64,000 nucleotides of DNA from Algoriphagus winogradskyi (GCF_900182815.1 NZ_FXUA01000002.1:1-64000), one strand, 5' to 3'. Counted from the first letter of the stretch, positions 26,237-37,305 are shown. Translations and numbers: made by a program. Notes: generated from the sequence alone by a model not told the origin.

Positions 26237-26976
26237 TCTCATTTTTTAGAAAAATCCGCCAAAAATTACTCTGCCAGAATCAGGTCACGCGGTATTTAGT
26301 ATATGCGCTGGGTGAGATTTTGCTTGTCGTTATAGGAATCTTGGTCGCCTTACAAGTAAACAATTGGAATGAGGATAGAAAATTGGAAAAAATCTCTGAC
26401 CAAAGCCTTCAAAGTCTCGAAGAAGAAATCAAGGAAGCTCGTTCAACTCTAGCTAATATCATTTCGGTCAACAAAAGGATTTTAAATGATTCTGACCTAT
26501 TTATAGACGGGATCATGACTAAGGATTCTTTGGAAAAGGATCCCGGCAAAATTTTCGGATTGACAACTTATGCATTCGCCACTTTAAACTTCACTATTAC
26601 AGAGCAAGAGCTGAGTTCTGAAAGAACTATTCTTGGTAGGAAAAACCTTCATGAAAAATCACGGATATCATTTCAGGATTACCTGCGCATGGTAGACTTT
26701 GAGATAATCATCAAAAATTTTTGGAACAATAAAGTCGGCCCATTTTTTATCGAAGCGAAAATGATGGTGGTATATAATCGGTTTTTGAAAGAACGGCCTA
26801 TCTCCTTTGAGGATATTGAAAAAATACTGAATGAGGAGAAGTTTCTCAATCTTGTGGCAGCAACGAATTCATTTAATCTTCGATTTCTCGTTTTACTGGA
26901 AAACCTCGATAAGGATTTGGAAGAGGCATTGGCATTAATGAAGCAAGAAGAGGATGATTTGAACTCCAAACATTGA
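26233..26976 (+). CDS. DUF6090 family membrane protein, second copy
   Basis: A paralogue of the preceding gene: the leader and membrane helix (about residues 1-45) are nearly the same, whereas the extramembrane domain has diverged almost completely. That pattern, a fixed anchor with a variable outer domain, suggests diversifying roles or recombination in the 5' part. Function is unknown. Confidence 0.82.
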   Translation: MISFFRKIRQKLLCQNQVTRYLVYALGEILLVVIGILVALQVNNWNEDRKLEKISDQSLQSLEEEIKEARSTLANIISVNKRILNDSDLFIDGIMTKDSLEKDPGKIFGLTTYAFATLNFTITEQELSSERTILGRKNLHEKSRISFQDYLRMVDFEIIIKNFWNNKVGPFFIEAKMMVVYNRFLKERPISFEDIEKILNEEKFLNLVAATNSFNLRFLVLLENLDKDLEEALALMKQEEDDLNSKH

Positions 26977-27460
26977 CTTCATTTCTTATCAATTATTGCT
27001 TGGAGAGCTATTTTTTAGGTTTATACAAGTTTGAATGGCGATGAAATCGAGTAGTTAAACACCTATCAGAAATTCTAAATCAAGTTGACTTTTTCCAAAA
27101 ACTCTAACTTGAATCTTGGAGGTCAGCAGCCAAAATAATCCTTAAAAACAGCTTATTATAACCTTCATTTTTTCAATAATAAGATTCAAAAAATCCAATT
27201 TATTATACTATTTTGAATTGAATTCTCTTCGTAATCACTTATTTTCAGATAAATAAGTGATTAACTCGAATAGTAATATTTTTAGTAAGCATGAAAGTTT
27301 TAGCAGATACATTTTTCCCGCATTTCATCAATGAGATAAAACCTTCTCCCTTTAATTTAAAATGTCACGGGAAGTTTTTCATATCCACTCAAAACCCAAC
27401 TTGAGGAATAGTATTTAATGTTTTGGCTTGCCTTTCTCTACCTCATAAATTTTTAATTAG
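26977..27460. other. 484-bp AT-rich intergenic region with a perfect palindrome
   Basis: No ORF is convincing. TAATCACTTATTT (27232-27244) pairs perfectly with AAATAAGTGATTA (27251-27263) over 13 bp with a 6-nt loop. It is not followed by a T-run, and it lies about 200 bp before the large kinase gene, so it may be an operator or a structured leader element. Confidence 0.5.
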
Positions 27461-30400
27461 ATGAAGAATTCAATAATAAGTTCAATAGCTAATACGATTA
27501 AGATTTTTCTACTTTCCTTTTTTGTCCTGTTGGCCTTGCAGCTAAAAGCTCAGGAAATTCAGTTAGAAACAATCTCTATTTCCAATGGACTTGCGTCTCC
27601 GCAAGTCATGGATGTGATGCAAGACAGCTATGGCTTGATATGGCTGGCAACGGGAAACGGGGTTCAGCGCTACGATGGCTATACTTGGAAGACCTTTCGG
27701 AATACGATTGGAAATCCAAACACGCTGCAAAACAATGTGACTTTTGACATCGAGGAGGATAAAAATCATGATCTGTGGATCGCAAGTGACAAAGGAGTTA
27801 CTAAATATGATAGGTCCAATAACACTTTTACCAATTATGATTTTGAGCAAATTTTTGACTTAGCTCTAGGGTCCGGGAGGGCATTCAATATACTTGCTGA
27901 TTCTCAAGGAAGAATTTGGGCTACCACAGCGGCTAAAGAAATTGTGTTGTTTTCACCTGAGAATGACACTTGGGTTTTGGCCCCTTACCTGCATTTGGAA
28001 GGGACTAAACAGGAGAGATCTGGTCTCAGTTTTCCCCTAATTGAAGATAAGGAAGGCGGAATTTGGTCAGGCTCGACTACTTATGGATTAATGCATTTTC
28101 AGAAAGGTGGCGGAGGATTTAAACCCATTGATTTAGGCCAGTTTGTGGATTTTGCTTCTATCATCAATGGGATTACATCACTCTATTTTGACAAAGACGG
28201 CATACTTTGGATTACAAGTAGACTCGAGATTCATAAGTATAACCTTGCTACTGAAGAGCTGAAAATGATCACCGAATACGACTATTCGCTCGAAGATGTA
28301 TACAGCTCATTGAATTCTATCAATGAAGATCGGGATGGTAATATTTGGGTTTTAAATAATTTCAGAGGGGTATTGAAGTTTGAAGGGAATACAGATTCTT
28401 TTCAGGAGGTCCTTATTCCTGGCAATAGAAAAATCAATTCAGGCGGATGGACTCATCGCTTTACTAAAATGCTAATTGATTCTAGTGGGATTATTTGGTT
28501 TGGCTCTCTGAGCAATGGGCTTTTCAAATACGATCCCATTAACAAACCTTTCAAGTTTTATAGCAACCAAGCAGATGACCCAAAATCAATTAGCCCAGGA
28601 GGCGTTTATGGACTGTATGCTTCCACCATCAATCCTGGAAAAGTATTTATTGGAACTCGTGGACATGGAATTAATATTTTTGACGATTCTGATAAATCCA
28701 TCACTAAGGTGAATTTTTCCTCAGATAGAGATATGTTCGGAGGTTCTGCCCGGTCTGTTTATGAGCAAAAAGATGGTACTATTTGGGTAGGAACATGGGG
28801 AGATGGCTTGATAAAAATGGATAAAGATTACAATGAAATCAAGCGTTACAAAAATGATCCAGAGGATAAAAATAGTCTTATCAACGATCAAGTCAGGGTA
28901 ATAAAAGAAGACCGCACAGGCAAACTCTGGATTGGTACAAATGGAGGATTAGATGTTTTTGATCCAAAAACAGAAACCCATAAGGAAATGGTCAGCCAGT
29001 ACGCCAAATCCTATTCTGATGAGATCATCGCTAAGGTGAAAGGATGGCTGGAAAATGATAAGGCCTTGGCAATCATAGATAAGGTCACCGATAATCAAGA
29101 GCTCACCAAAGAAGTAGAAATCACAGAAAAAGCCACCTACTTCTTAGTTACTGTAGGTGAAGGAGATCTTGCAAGTATGGCTGATTTTGGTTGGCTGAGA
29201 AATCCTTCAGGTGAAACAATTGCTGGAATGGAATCTTTTGGTGACAGTTATTTTGCAGGAGGAGCTCCAAAAAACAGATTACTTATCACCCAACTTGAAC
29301 TTACGCCCGGCACTTACTCTTTGCGCTATTCCTCTGATGATAGCCATCATTACAATAGTTGGAATGCCCCAGAACCAGAGTTTGTACCGCTTTACGGAAT
29401 AGCTATTTTCAAACAGGAAAACCAAGCAGAGAGCCAGGCAAAAGTGGTGAATATCAATGAGCAAAATGCTGAAATAGTCATTCAGGATCCCAATATCTCC
29501 GACATTGAAATAGGCAAGAAATTCATTTGGATTGCAAGCCTAAATGCTGGTCTTACCCAAATAGATCCAGAATCAAATACAGTTAAATACTACACCAGTG
29601 ATCCTCTGGATCCTACTACACTGAGTAGCATACAAGTGCATGATGTCTTTGAGGATGAAAACGGTCTAGTCTGGATGGCAACCTACGGAGGCATTAATGT
29701 TCTGGATCCCACTACCGGCGAAATCACCAAATACACGGAGGAAGATGGCTTGCCAACAAACTTTTTGGAAACTATTCTTCCTGGAGAAAACGGGGAAATG
29801 TGGCTTTCTTCTAGAAATGGGCTAATCCAAATGATCCGAAATGAATCTCTGAATAAAGTAACCTTTATCAATTACAATAAAGATGATGGAATCGGCGGTG
29901 ATGTATTCATATCGTTGGCTGCTGAAAAAACTCCAGATGGTGATTTTTATTTTGGTGGAGATCATGGTTTAACCACATTCTCTACCATCGCATCAAACAA
30001 AGTTCCGCCATCTGTTATCATCTCCAATCTTTCGATTTCAAATCGCTCTGTATATGATATGACAGAGGAATCTCCACTAGAGGAAGATCTTCTTTCTACC
30101 AGAGCCATCACACTTAGATACGATCAGAATGATCTCAGTTTCGAATTTGCTGCACTCCATTATGCCAATCCTTCTAAAAATCAGTATGCGCATATGATGG
30201 AAGGGCTGGATGAAGATTGGATTTATGACAACAGAAATTTTGCCTCCTATACCAATCTTGAACCTGGCACCTACACTTTCAAAGTCATCGCTTCCAATGC
30301 ATACGGGGTGTGGAACGAAGAGGGCACTTCACTCCTAGTCACAATTCTTCCTCCTTGGTGGAAAACCTGGTGGGCATACACCCTTTATTTAGTGGCGCTT

Positions 30401-31348
30401 GGGCTAGTAATATTTGTGGCTTATTCCGAATTGAAAAGAAGAATTAGAGTGAAGGAAAGAGCACAAAGCTTGGAGCGGGAAGTGGCCCAATCCAAAGAAA
30501 TAGAGAAAGCCTACACCAAATTGAAAGCTACTCAATCGCAATTGATCCAATCGGAAAAAATGGCTTCCCTTGGAGAACTTACTGCAGGCATCGCCCATGA
30601 AATTCAGAACCCACTGAATTTTGTGAATAACTTCTCAGAAGTCAGCGTGGAATTGATCGATGAGATGCAGGAGGAATTGGCTCAGGGTAACGCACAACTG
30701 GCAATTGAGATATCAAATGATCTGAAGGAAAATCTGACAAAAATCAACCATCATGGGAAGCGGGCAGACTCCATAGTCAAAGGGATGCTAGAGCACAGCC
30801 GAGTAAACTCACGTGATGTACAAGCTACCAATCTCAATGCTCTTGCTGATGAATTTTTACGCCTAAGCTACCATGGCTTACGCGCAAAAGACAAAAGTTT
30901 TAATGCTGATTTCTCCACAGAATTAGCTCCGAATCTGCCAAAGGTGGATGTGGTCAGTCAGGATATCGGAAGAGTAATTCTGAACCTGATAAACAATGCC
31001 TTCTATGCTGTGGATAGTAAGTCAAAAGAACTGAAAAGCAAGGATGGTGAATTGGGAGATTATAAACCAAAGGTTACTGTAAGATCCAGATTAGTAGATC
31101 TGGCAGGGAATACAGGCGGAGTAGAAATAGCTGTGGAAGATAATGGCGGAGGAATTCCCAAAGCCATCAAAGACAAGATTTTCCAACCATTCTTTACCAC
31201 CAAACCTACTGGCAGTGGCACGGGGCTAGGCTTATCGCTGAGTTATGATATCATTAGGGCTCACGGCGGAGATCTGAGAGTGAAAAGCAGGGAAGGAGAA
31301 GGAACCGAGATGATCATCTTTTTGCCGATCAAAGAGCAACTAGTTTAA
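27461..31348 (+). CDS. Propeller-type sensor histidine kinase with inserted domain
   Basis: A 1295-residue membrane kinase. After the signal peptide come two-component-regulator propeller repeats (motifs such as [29 protein letters not shown]) split by a non-propeller insert at about 505-684. The Y_Y_Y domain is at about 888-965, followed by one membrane helix (about 968-990) and a coiled linker. Then come HisKA with His1046 in [14 protein letters not shown] and a HATPase domain with [18 protein letters not shown] and [12 protein letters not shown]. Unlike hybrid HTCS regulators it lacks a receiver and AraC domain. Propellers of this type usually bind oligosaccharides, but the insert makes the ligand uncertain. 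No response regulator is adjacent. Confidence 0.9.
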   Translation: MKNSIISSIANTIKIFLLSFFVLLALQLKAQEIQLETISISNGLASPQVMDVMQDSYGLIWLATGNGVQRYDGYTWKTFRNTIGNPNTLQNNVTFDIEEDKNHDLWIASDKGVTKYDRSNNTFTNYDFEQIFDLALGSGRAFNILADSQGRIWATTAAKEIVLFSPENDTWVLAPYLHLEGTKQERSGLSFPLIEDKEGGIWSGSTTYGLMHFQKGGGGFKPIDLGQFVDFASIINGITSLYFDKDGILWITSRLEIHKYNLATEELKMITEYDYSLEDVYSSLNSINEDRDGNIWVLNNFRGVLKFEGNTDSFQEVLIPGNRKINSGGWTHRFTKMLIDSSGIIWFGSLSNGLFKYDPINKPFKFYSNQADDPKSISPGGVYGLYASTINPGKVFIGTRGHGINIFDDSDKSITKVNFSSDRDMFGGSARSVYEQKDGTIWVGTWGDGLIKMDKDYNEIKRYKNDPEDKNSLINDQVRVIKEDRTGKLWIGTNGGLDVFDPKTETHKEMVSQYAKSYSDEIIAKVKGWLENDKALAIIDKVTDNQELTKEVEITEKATYFLVTVGEGDLASMADFGWLRNPSGETIAGMESFGDSYFAGGAPKNRLLITQLELTPGTYSLRYSSDDSHHYNSWNAPEPEFVPLYGIAIFKQENQAESQAKVVNINEQNAEIVIQDPNISDIEIGKKFIWIASLNAGLTQIDPESNTVKYYTSDPLDPTTLSSIQVHDVFEDENGLVWMATYGGINVLDPTTGEITKYTEEDGLPTNFLETILPGENGEMWLSSRNGLIQMIRNESLNKVTFINYNKDDGIGGDVFISLAAEKTPDGDFYFGGDHGLTTFSTIASNKVPPSVIISNLSISNRSVYDMTEESPLEEDLLSTRAITLRYDQNDLSFEFAALHYANPSKNQYAHMMEGLDEDWIYDNRNFASYTNLEPGTYTFKVIASNAYGVWNEEGTSLLVTILPPWWKTWWAYTLYLVALGLVIFVAYSELKRRIRVKERAQSLEREVAQSKEIEKAYTKLKATQSQLIQSEKMASLGELTAGIAHEIQNPLNFVNNFSEVSVELIDEMQEELAQGNAQLAIEISNDLKENLTKINHHGKRADSIVKGMLEHSRVNSRDVQATNLNALADEFLRLSYHGLRAKDKSFNADFSTELAPNLPKVDVVSQDIGRVILNLINNAFYAVDSKSKELKSKDGELGDYKPKVTVRSRLVDLAGNTGGVEIAVEDNGGGIPKAIKDKIFQPFFTTKPTGSGTGLGLSLSYDIIRAHGGDLRVKSREGEGTEMIIFLPIKEQLV

Positions 31349-31462
31349 AATCGCCTTGGCTGATGCAGACAGACCTTTCGAAACCGACAAACACTGATTG
31401 ATTATATGCCGACTAGCTTTAGCCTGGCTGGCTTATGTCCTTTGAAAATCAAGTAAAAACCC

Positions 31463-34400
31463 ATGAAAAGCACCGAAGCGCTAAAAGCAGAAAACAAACA
31501 ACTCCAAGAGGCATTGGAACAAAGGACCTTGGAACTAACTGCCAAAAACCGCGAACTTGAGATACAGAACTCATTGGAGCGAATAAGAGGGATTGCCATG
31601 GGAATGAGTAAACCTGATGATCTACTTGAAATCGCTGAAAATATTTTTGCTGAACTGAAAAAACATGGTTTCGATTCGCTCCGAAACACCATGATCAATA
31701 TTTATCAAGATCAGCTGGATTCCTTACTCAATTATGATTTTTCTCCTAATTCTGGTAAAACCCTTACCACCATCCAATACAAAAGTCACCCTTTAACAGA
31801 AAACTTAATCAAGGAAACACGGAGTTCAAAAGACGTATTCTCTGAATTTCAGGTAAAAGGAAAAAAGCTTCAGGAATGGAGGGATTATAGAAAAGGAATG
31901 GGTGAAAATGACGATCCCGCACTGGATAACACATCCATCCTCAGCTATTATTTCTTTTCCTTCGCAGCTGGTTCCATAGGTATCTCCACCTATGAGCCTA
32001 TCAGTTCTGACAAATTGGAAATTCTCAAGTCATTCAAAAACACCTTTGAACTAACCTATAAGCGCTATTTAGACATCCAAAATGCTTTAGCCCAAGCAAG
32101 AGAGTCACAAATTGAAGCAGCCTTGGAAAGATTGAGAGCCAGAAGCTTGTCCATGCAAAAAAGTGAGGAATTAGCTGATGCCTCCATTTTATTGGAAGAG
32201 GAGATCCGGAAGTTAGGAATTGAGAATTGGGGATGTGCTTTTCATATCTACGATGAGGAAACAACCAGCGGAAAGCCTTGGGATTTGGAATGGTTTACGT
32301 CCATGGCTGGAATTCTCCCATTTTATAAAACTCCCCGCGAAAATATTTTCCTCAGGTACTATGAAGAAAGTAAAAAAGGGAACCCACTTTATATTCAGGA
32401 ATTTGGTCCAGACGTCATCAAGGAGCATTATGAATACCTCAAAACTTTACCTGTCTTAGGTGAAGCTTTAACAGATTTACATAATTCTGGAGTACCTCTT
32501 CCCGAAAAACAAATTGACCATGTGGCATTTTTCAAGCATGGTCATTTGTTGTTTATTACCTACAAACCTGTCCCGGAAGCACATGATATTTTCATTCGAT
32601 TTGCCAAGGTTTTCAATCAAGCATATACCAGATTCTTAGACTTAGAAAAAGCGGAGGCACAAGCGCGAGAGTCTCAAATAGAAGTTGCATTGGAGAGAGT
32701 AAGAGCAAAAACTATGGGTATGCACAGTTCTGATGAATTATTAGAAATAGTTGATCTCCTCTATGCTGAATTATCACACTTAGATGTAGCTCTTGCCCGA
32801 GTCGTACTTTTAACTATTAATTCAGAAACTAAAGCAATGCATTGGTGGATGGCAAGTCCGGAGAAGGAAATCAAGACGCATGGGTTTTTAGTTCCTCCTA
32901 ACAATCTGCCTATGACTTTATCAATGATTGAGGCTTGGGAAAATAAAAAAAGTGCTTGGAGTTATCACTTAAATGGAAAAGATAAAAAAGACTATGATAA
33001 TTTTCTATTTGCAAAATCGGAGCTTGCTCAGTTACCTGAAGAGGTAAAGATGGCAATGTCTTCTGCGAGGCAAATGCATGTTTCAGGGTATTGCAATAAT
33101 TTTGGTCTTTTAACTACTTCTACTCTGAAACCTCTTTCCAGCACCAATTCAAGTCTTTTGGAACGTTTTGGATTAGTTTTCCAACAAACTTATACCCGCT
33201 TCCTAGATCTTCAAAAAGCCGAAGCCCAAGCTAGGGAAGCGGAGATTCAGTTGGCCTTAGAAAGGGTCAGAGCAAAGACCATGGCGATGCAATCCAGCGA
33301 TGAATTGACCATAGCAGCAACGGAGATGTTCAGTCAAATCAAGGGTCTTGGACTTAACCCTTGGAGCTGTGGTTTTAATATTTTTAATGATGATAAGACG
33401 GTCATTTCACAATGGGTGAGTACGGGAGATGGAAGACCCATCGAGCCATTTGATACACCTACCACAAAAGGTATTTTTAAACGAATTGTCGAGGACTCAG
33501 AGAAGGAAGAGACCCTACGTATAGAAAAGATAGGGGGAAAGAAATTAAAGGATACATATAATTATATGGCCTCTCTTCCTACACTTGACAAAATATTTGA
33601 AGAGTTGGATAGTGCCGGGATAGCCTTACCCAAAAAGCAAGTTGATTACGCCGCTTATTTTAAGCAGGGATATTTGATGTTCATCACCTATGATGAGGTA
33701 CCTGAGTTTCATTCCATCTTTAAGCGATTTGCCAAAGTTTTCGAACAAACCTACACCCGCTTCCTCGACCTCCAAAAAGCCGAAGCCCAAGCTAGGGAAG
33801 CGGAGATCCAACTGGCACTGGAGCGGGTGCGTGCCCGAACCATGGCAATGCAAAAATCCGAAGAACTTGCAGATGTGGCATTTATCCTCTTCGAGCAACT
33901 TAGAAGCTTGGGTGGTACCCTTTGGGGAACCGGCTTTGGACTTTGTGAAGAAAACAGTGAAAAGGATGAGTTTTGGTTTGCAAATGAAAATGGAGTCTTG
34001 CCCCCAGTTGCTATTCCCAACACCACAGATGCCGCGCACAAGCAGATGCGTCAAGGCTGGCAAGAGAAGTTCGAACTTCTGTCTATCGAAAAATCCGGCA
34101 AGGCGTTAAGTGATCATTACGATTACATGCTATCCCTTTCAGAAGTACGACCATTCTTCCAGAAAATCATTGATGAAGGCCTTTCTTTCCCTGAAAACCA
34201 GGAATGGAATGCTGCTTATTTTTCCAAGGGTTATCTGTTGATTATCACTTTAGAGCCTTATCCCGACAAGAAGATTCTACAACGCTTCGCAAACGTGTTC
34301 GAGCAAACCTACACGCGATTTTTGGATCTTCAAAAAGCAGAAAGACAAGCAAGAGAAGCGCAAATTGAAGCAGCCTTAGAAAAAATACGAAGTAGAACCA

Positions 34401-36304
34401 TGGGAATGCAGCATAGTAATGAATTGCCTGATGCCGCTCATGTGCTTTTCAATGAAGTTAGAAAATTGGGAATTCCAGCATGGAGCTGCGGATACAATAT
34501 TCTCTCTGATGACAAAAAATCCTCTTTGTGCTGGATGAGCAGTGAAAATGAAGTACAACCATCATTTAGACTTCCACTGACAGAACATATTAGTTTACAG
34601 CCGTGGTATGAGGCCATCATTAAAGGTGAAGACTTATTTGTATATGAGCAGGGTGGTGAAGACTTAGTGGAGCATTATCGTTACTTGGGGGAATTGCCAG
34701 ATTTGAAATCCGTTTTTGCCCAATTTGATGCGGCCGGTATTTCACTTCCTACTTTCCAGGTTAATCACTTGGCCAAATTCGACCAAGGATTTCTATTGTT
34801 TATTACCTACGAGCGGGTACCAGGAGCACATGATATTTTCCAAAGGTTTACCAAGGTTTTCAACCAAACCTATACTCGTTTTCTAGATCTAAAAAAAGCA
34901 GAAGCGAGAGCCAAAGAATCTCAAATCGAAACAGCATTAGAACGCGTGCGATCCAGAACTATGGGTATGCAGCAATCCGAGGAGCTTGGAGATGTGGCAA
35001 CTATCTTATTCAACGAGATGAATGGATTAGTGTCCAATCTCTGGACCTGCGGTTTTGTCCTATGTGAAGAAAATCGCAAGGAAGACGAGTGGTGGCTAAG
35101 TATGGATACCGGTTTCACTCGAGGTTTTTTCCTACCAAACGTAGGTGATTTTGCACATGCTTCCTTATATGAAGGATGGCAAAAAGGTGAAGCTTTACGC
35201 TCTGTTGTTTTGGAAGGAGATGCACTCTCTGAGCATTACAATTGGCTGGTAAGTTTGCCTATCGCGAAGAAGGTCTTTGATGAGATGGACGAAAAAGGCA
35301 TCGAGCGACCAACTTGGCAAAAGTTGCATGCAGCCTATTTTAAAACAGGGTATTTGGTCATCATTACCGCAGTGCCTTGTGCAGAGGAAGAAATCTTCAA
35401 GCGCTTTGCACAAGTATTTGACTTGACCTACACCCGTTTTCTTGACTTGCAGCAAAAAGAAGAACAAGGCAAAAAACTTGTCGAAGAAAAGCTAAGGCTG
35501 GAGCGTACCCTGAAGGACCTTCAGGCCACCCAAGCTCAGCTGATCCAATCCGAAAAGATGGCTTCGCTGGGTGAACTTACAGCCGGCATCGCCCACGAGA
35601 TTCAGAACCCATTGAATTTTGTGAATAACTTCTCGGAAGTCAGCAGTGAAATGTTTGACGAGCTGATAGAAGAAATAGAAAAGGGGGATATGGAAGAAGT
35701 GAAAGCGCTCTCTGCTGATATCAAAGAAAATCTGATCAAAATCAAGCATCATGGCAAGCGAGCTGACTCCATCGTCAAAGGCATGCTGGAGCATAGTCGA
35801 TCAAGTTCAGGAGAAAAGACCCTGACCGATATCAATGCCCTTGCAGATGAATTCCTAAGGCTTTCCTACCATGGTATCCGAGCCAAAGACAAAAGTTTTA
35901 ATTCAGACTTTAAGCTGGAACTAGATCCTCAGCTCCCAAAGGTAAATATCATTGGGAAGGATATTGGCAGAGTCATTCTGAATTTGGTAAACAATGCTTT
36001 CTATGCCTGTGCTGAGCGAAGCCGAGGTGCAGATAATGATTTTCGCCCTGAGGTATTAGTCTCTACCAAAAGATCTCTAAACGGGGTAGAACTTTCTGTA
36101 AAAGACAATGGTAATGGAATCCCAGACTCCGTGAAAGATAAAATCTTCCAACCATTCTTTACCACCAAGCCGACGGGATCAGGAACAGGATTGGGCTTGT
36201 CTCTGAGTTATGATATCGTCAAGGCACATGCAGGGGAAATTCGAGTCCTAAGCACGGTAGGTGAAGGAACCGAGATGGCGATCTTTTTGCCAATAGAAGA
36301 ATAG
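31463..36304 (+). CDS. Soluble histidine kinase with seven tandem sensor modules
   Basis: A 1613-residue protein without signal peptide or membrane helix. After a coiled coil (1-35) the same module occurs seven times, starting near residues 37, 217, 406, 595, 782, 968 and 1155, a period of about 187. Each begins with a helix of the type ALERVRARTMAMQKSEEL, continues into a GAF-like alpha/beta domain and ends with RFAKVFEQTYTRFLDLQKAE, which runs into the next helix. Modules 4-7 share patterns such as AYFKQGYLMFITYD. The kinase part has HisKA with His1378 (GIAHEIQNP) and HATPase with NLVNNAFYAC, KDNGNGIP and [12 protein letters not shown]. The core is closely related to the preceding kinase. 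Ligands and partner regulator are unknown. Confidence 0.9.
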   Translation: MKSTEALKAENKQLQEALEQRTLELTAKNRELEIQNSLERIRGIAMGMSKPDDLLEIAENIFAELKKHGFDSLRNTMINIYQDQLDSLLNYDFSPNSGKTLTTIQYKSHPLTENLIKETRSSKDVFSEFQVKGKKLQEWRDYRKGMGENDDPALDNTSILSYYFFSFAAGSIGISTYEPISSDKLEILKSFKNTFELTYKRYLDIQNALAQARESQIEAALERLRARSLSMQKSEELADASILLEEEIRKLGIENWGCAFHIYDEETTSGKPWDLEWFTSMAGILPFYKTPRENIFLRYYEESKKGNPLYIQEFGPDVIKEHYEYLKTLPVLGEALTDLHNSGVPLPEKQIDHVAFFKHGHLLFITYKPVPEAHDIFIRFAKVFNQAYTRFLDLEKAEAQARESQIEVALERVRAKTMGMHSSDELLEIVDLLYAELSHLDVALARVVLLTINSETKAMHWWMASPEKEIKTHGFLVPPNNLPMTLSMIEAWENKKSAWSYHLNGKDKKDYDNFLFAKSELAQLPEEVKMAMSSARQMHVSGYCNNFGLLTTSTLKPLSSTNSSLLERFGLVFQQTYTRFLDLQKAEAQAREAEIQLALERVRAKTMAMQSSDELTIAATEMFSQIKGLGLNPWSCGFNIFNDDKTVISQWVSTGDGRPIEPFDTPTTKGIFKRIVEDSEKEETLRIEKIGGKKLKDTYNYMASLPTLDKIFEELDSAGIALPKKQVDYAAYFKQGYLMFITYDEVPEFHSIFKRFAKVFEQTYTRFLDLQKAEAQAREAEIQLALERVRARTMAMQKSEELADVAFILFEQLRSLGGTLWGTGFGLCEENSEKDEFWFANENGVLPPVAIPNTTDAAHKQMRQGWQEKFELLSIEKSGKALSDHYDYMLSLSEVRPFFQKIIDEGLSFPENQEWNAAYFSKGYLLIITLEPYPDKKILQRFANVFEQTYTRFLDLQKAERQAREAQIEAALEKIRSRTMGMQHSNELPDAAHVLFNEVRKLGIPAWSCGYNILSDDKKSSLCWMSSENEVQPSFRLPLTEHISLQPWYEAIIKGEDLFVYEQGGEDLVEHYRYLGELPDLKSVFAQFDAAGISLPTFQVNHLAKFDQGFLLFITYERVPGAHDIFQRFTKVFNQTYTRFLDLKKAEARAKESQIETALERVRSRTMGMQQSEELGDVATILFNEMNGLVSNLWTCGFVLCEENRKEDEWWLSMDTGFTRGFFLPNVGDFAHASLYEGWQKGEALRSVVLEGDALSEHYNWLVSLPIAKKVFDEMDEKGIERPTWQKLHAAYFKTGYLVIITAVPCAEEEIFKRFAQVFDLTYTRFLDLQQKEEQGKKLVEEKLRLERTLKDLQATQAQLIQSEKMASLGELTAGIAHEIQNPLNFVNNFSEVSSEMFDELIEEIEKGDMEEVKALSADIKENLIKIKHHGKRADSIVKGMLEHSRSSSGEKTLTDINALADEFLRLSYHGIRAKDKSFNSDFKLELDPQLPKVNIIGKDIGRVILNLVNNAFYACAERSRGADNDFRPEVLVSTKRSLNGVELSVKDNGNGIPDSVKDKIFQPFFTTKPTGSGTGLGLSLSYDIVKAHAGEIRVLSTVGEGTEMAIFLPIEE
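36008..36031. repeat. Short palindromic repeat inserted in frame in the kinase domain
   Basis: The bases TGTGCTGAGCGAAGCCGAGG encode CAERSRG between NNAFYA and the next strand of the HATPase domain. The sister kinase has unrelated residues (VDSKSK) at this point. GAGCGAAG(C/T)CGA is the core of a short palindromic repeat frequent in Bacteroidota genomes, so this looks like an in-frame insertion tolerated in a surface loop. Confidence 0.5.
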
Positions 36305-36432
36305 GCCATAAAATAAACCACTGTACTGATGCCTCAGAATTTTTGATTCAAAAGCGTTTTTTACCTAGGCATAAAAGAATTCCAAGTATTCTTTACCATT
36401 TTTACTCTAAACATAGTAAACCTAACTGCCTA

Positions 36433-37257
36433 ATGAAATTTAAGTATTCCCCCTATTTAGTCTTTTCCTTTTTCTTTCTATTTTCCTTCACTACGCTGGC
36501 AAGTGTAGACACCGTCGCGACTTACAGTGCTTCCATGCAAAAAGAAATCAAAGCTGTAGTGATCACGCCAAAAGATTACAACGAATCCAAGGATTATCCA
36601 GTCGTCTACCTGCTTCATGGCTATTCAGGAAACTATAAGAATTGGATCGAAAAAGTCCCTCAAATAGAAAGCCTTGCAGATTTATACGATCTGATTATCG
36701 TCACACCCGATGGTAATTTTGGAAGCTGGTACTGGGACAGTCCAGAAGTGGGAGACTCAAAATATGAGACTTACGTGAGCGAGGAATTAGTTGAGTTTAT
36801 TGACCAAAAGTATAGCACAATTCCAAATCGTGAAGGACGGGCCATCACGGGTTTAAGTATGGGAGGTCATGGTGCACTTTACCTTTCTTTTCGTCATCAA
36901 GACACTTATGGAACAGCCGGAAGCTTAAGTGGAGGAGTAGATATTAGCCCATTTCCAGAAAACTGGGAAATGAAAAAATACCTAGGAACCAAAGCAGAAA
37001 ACCCTGAGCGCTGGGAAGAATATTCTGTGATGTACCAAAGCAATCGTCTGATTCCAAACAAATTAAAATTAATCATCAGCTGTGGTACAGAAGATTTCTT
37101 TTACGATGTCAATGTAAAGCTCCACGAAAAACTAGCCTATAATAATATCCCCCATACATTTACCACAGGTCCTGGAGGCCATACCTGGGAATATTGGGCG
37201 GATGCAGTGCAATACCAATTGCTATTTTTTCATAACTATTTTGAGCAGTCAAAGTAG
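36433..37257 (+). CDS. Secreted alpha/beta-hydrolase esterase (esterase D / PF00756 type)
   Basis: The ATG at 36433 starts a signal peptide (MKFKYSPYLVFSFFFLFSFTTLAS); upstream in-frame codons have no leader. The fold is that of esterase D/feruloyl esterase-like enzymes: oxyanion region VVYLLHGYSGN, nucleophile Ser in GLSMGGHGALY, acid Asp in CGTEDFFYD and His in GPGGHTWEYW. It probably cleaves acyl esters on carbohydrates or small molecules outside the cell. It precedes the sugar isomerase-like gene by 48 bases on the same strand and may be cotranscribed. Confidence 0.87.
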   Translation: MKFKYSPYLVFSFFFLFSFTTLASVDTVATYSASMQKEIKAVVITPKDYNESKDYPVVYLLHGYSGNYKNWIEKVPQIESLADLYDLIIVTPDGNFGSWYWDSPEVGDSKYETYVSEELVEFIDQKYSTIPNREGRAITGLSMGGHGALYLSFRHQDTYGTAGSLSGGVDISPFPENWEMKKYLGTKAENPERWEEYSVMYQSNRLIPNKLKLIISCGTEDFFYDVNVKLHEKLAYNNIPHTFTTGPGGHTWEYWADAVQYQLLFFHNYFEQSK

Positions 37258-37305
37258 CCTATCTTACTCCTGTGTTTTTCAACATTATCTAATTAATCTC
37301 ATTCA

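Noticed and set aside
27461..31348. Hybrid two-component system (HTCS) regulator
   Set aside because: The propeller, Y_Y_Y and kinase domains are present but the receiver and AraC DNA-binding domains are missing; the frame ends after the ATPase domain.
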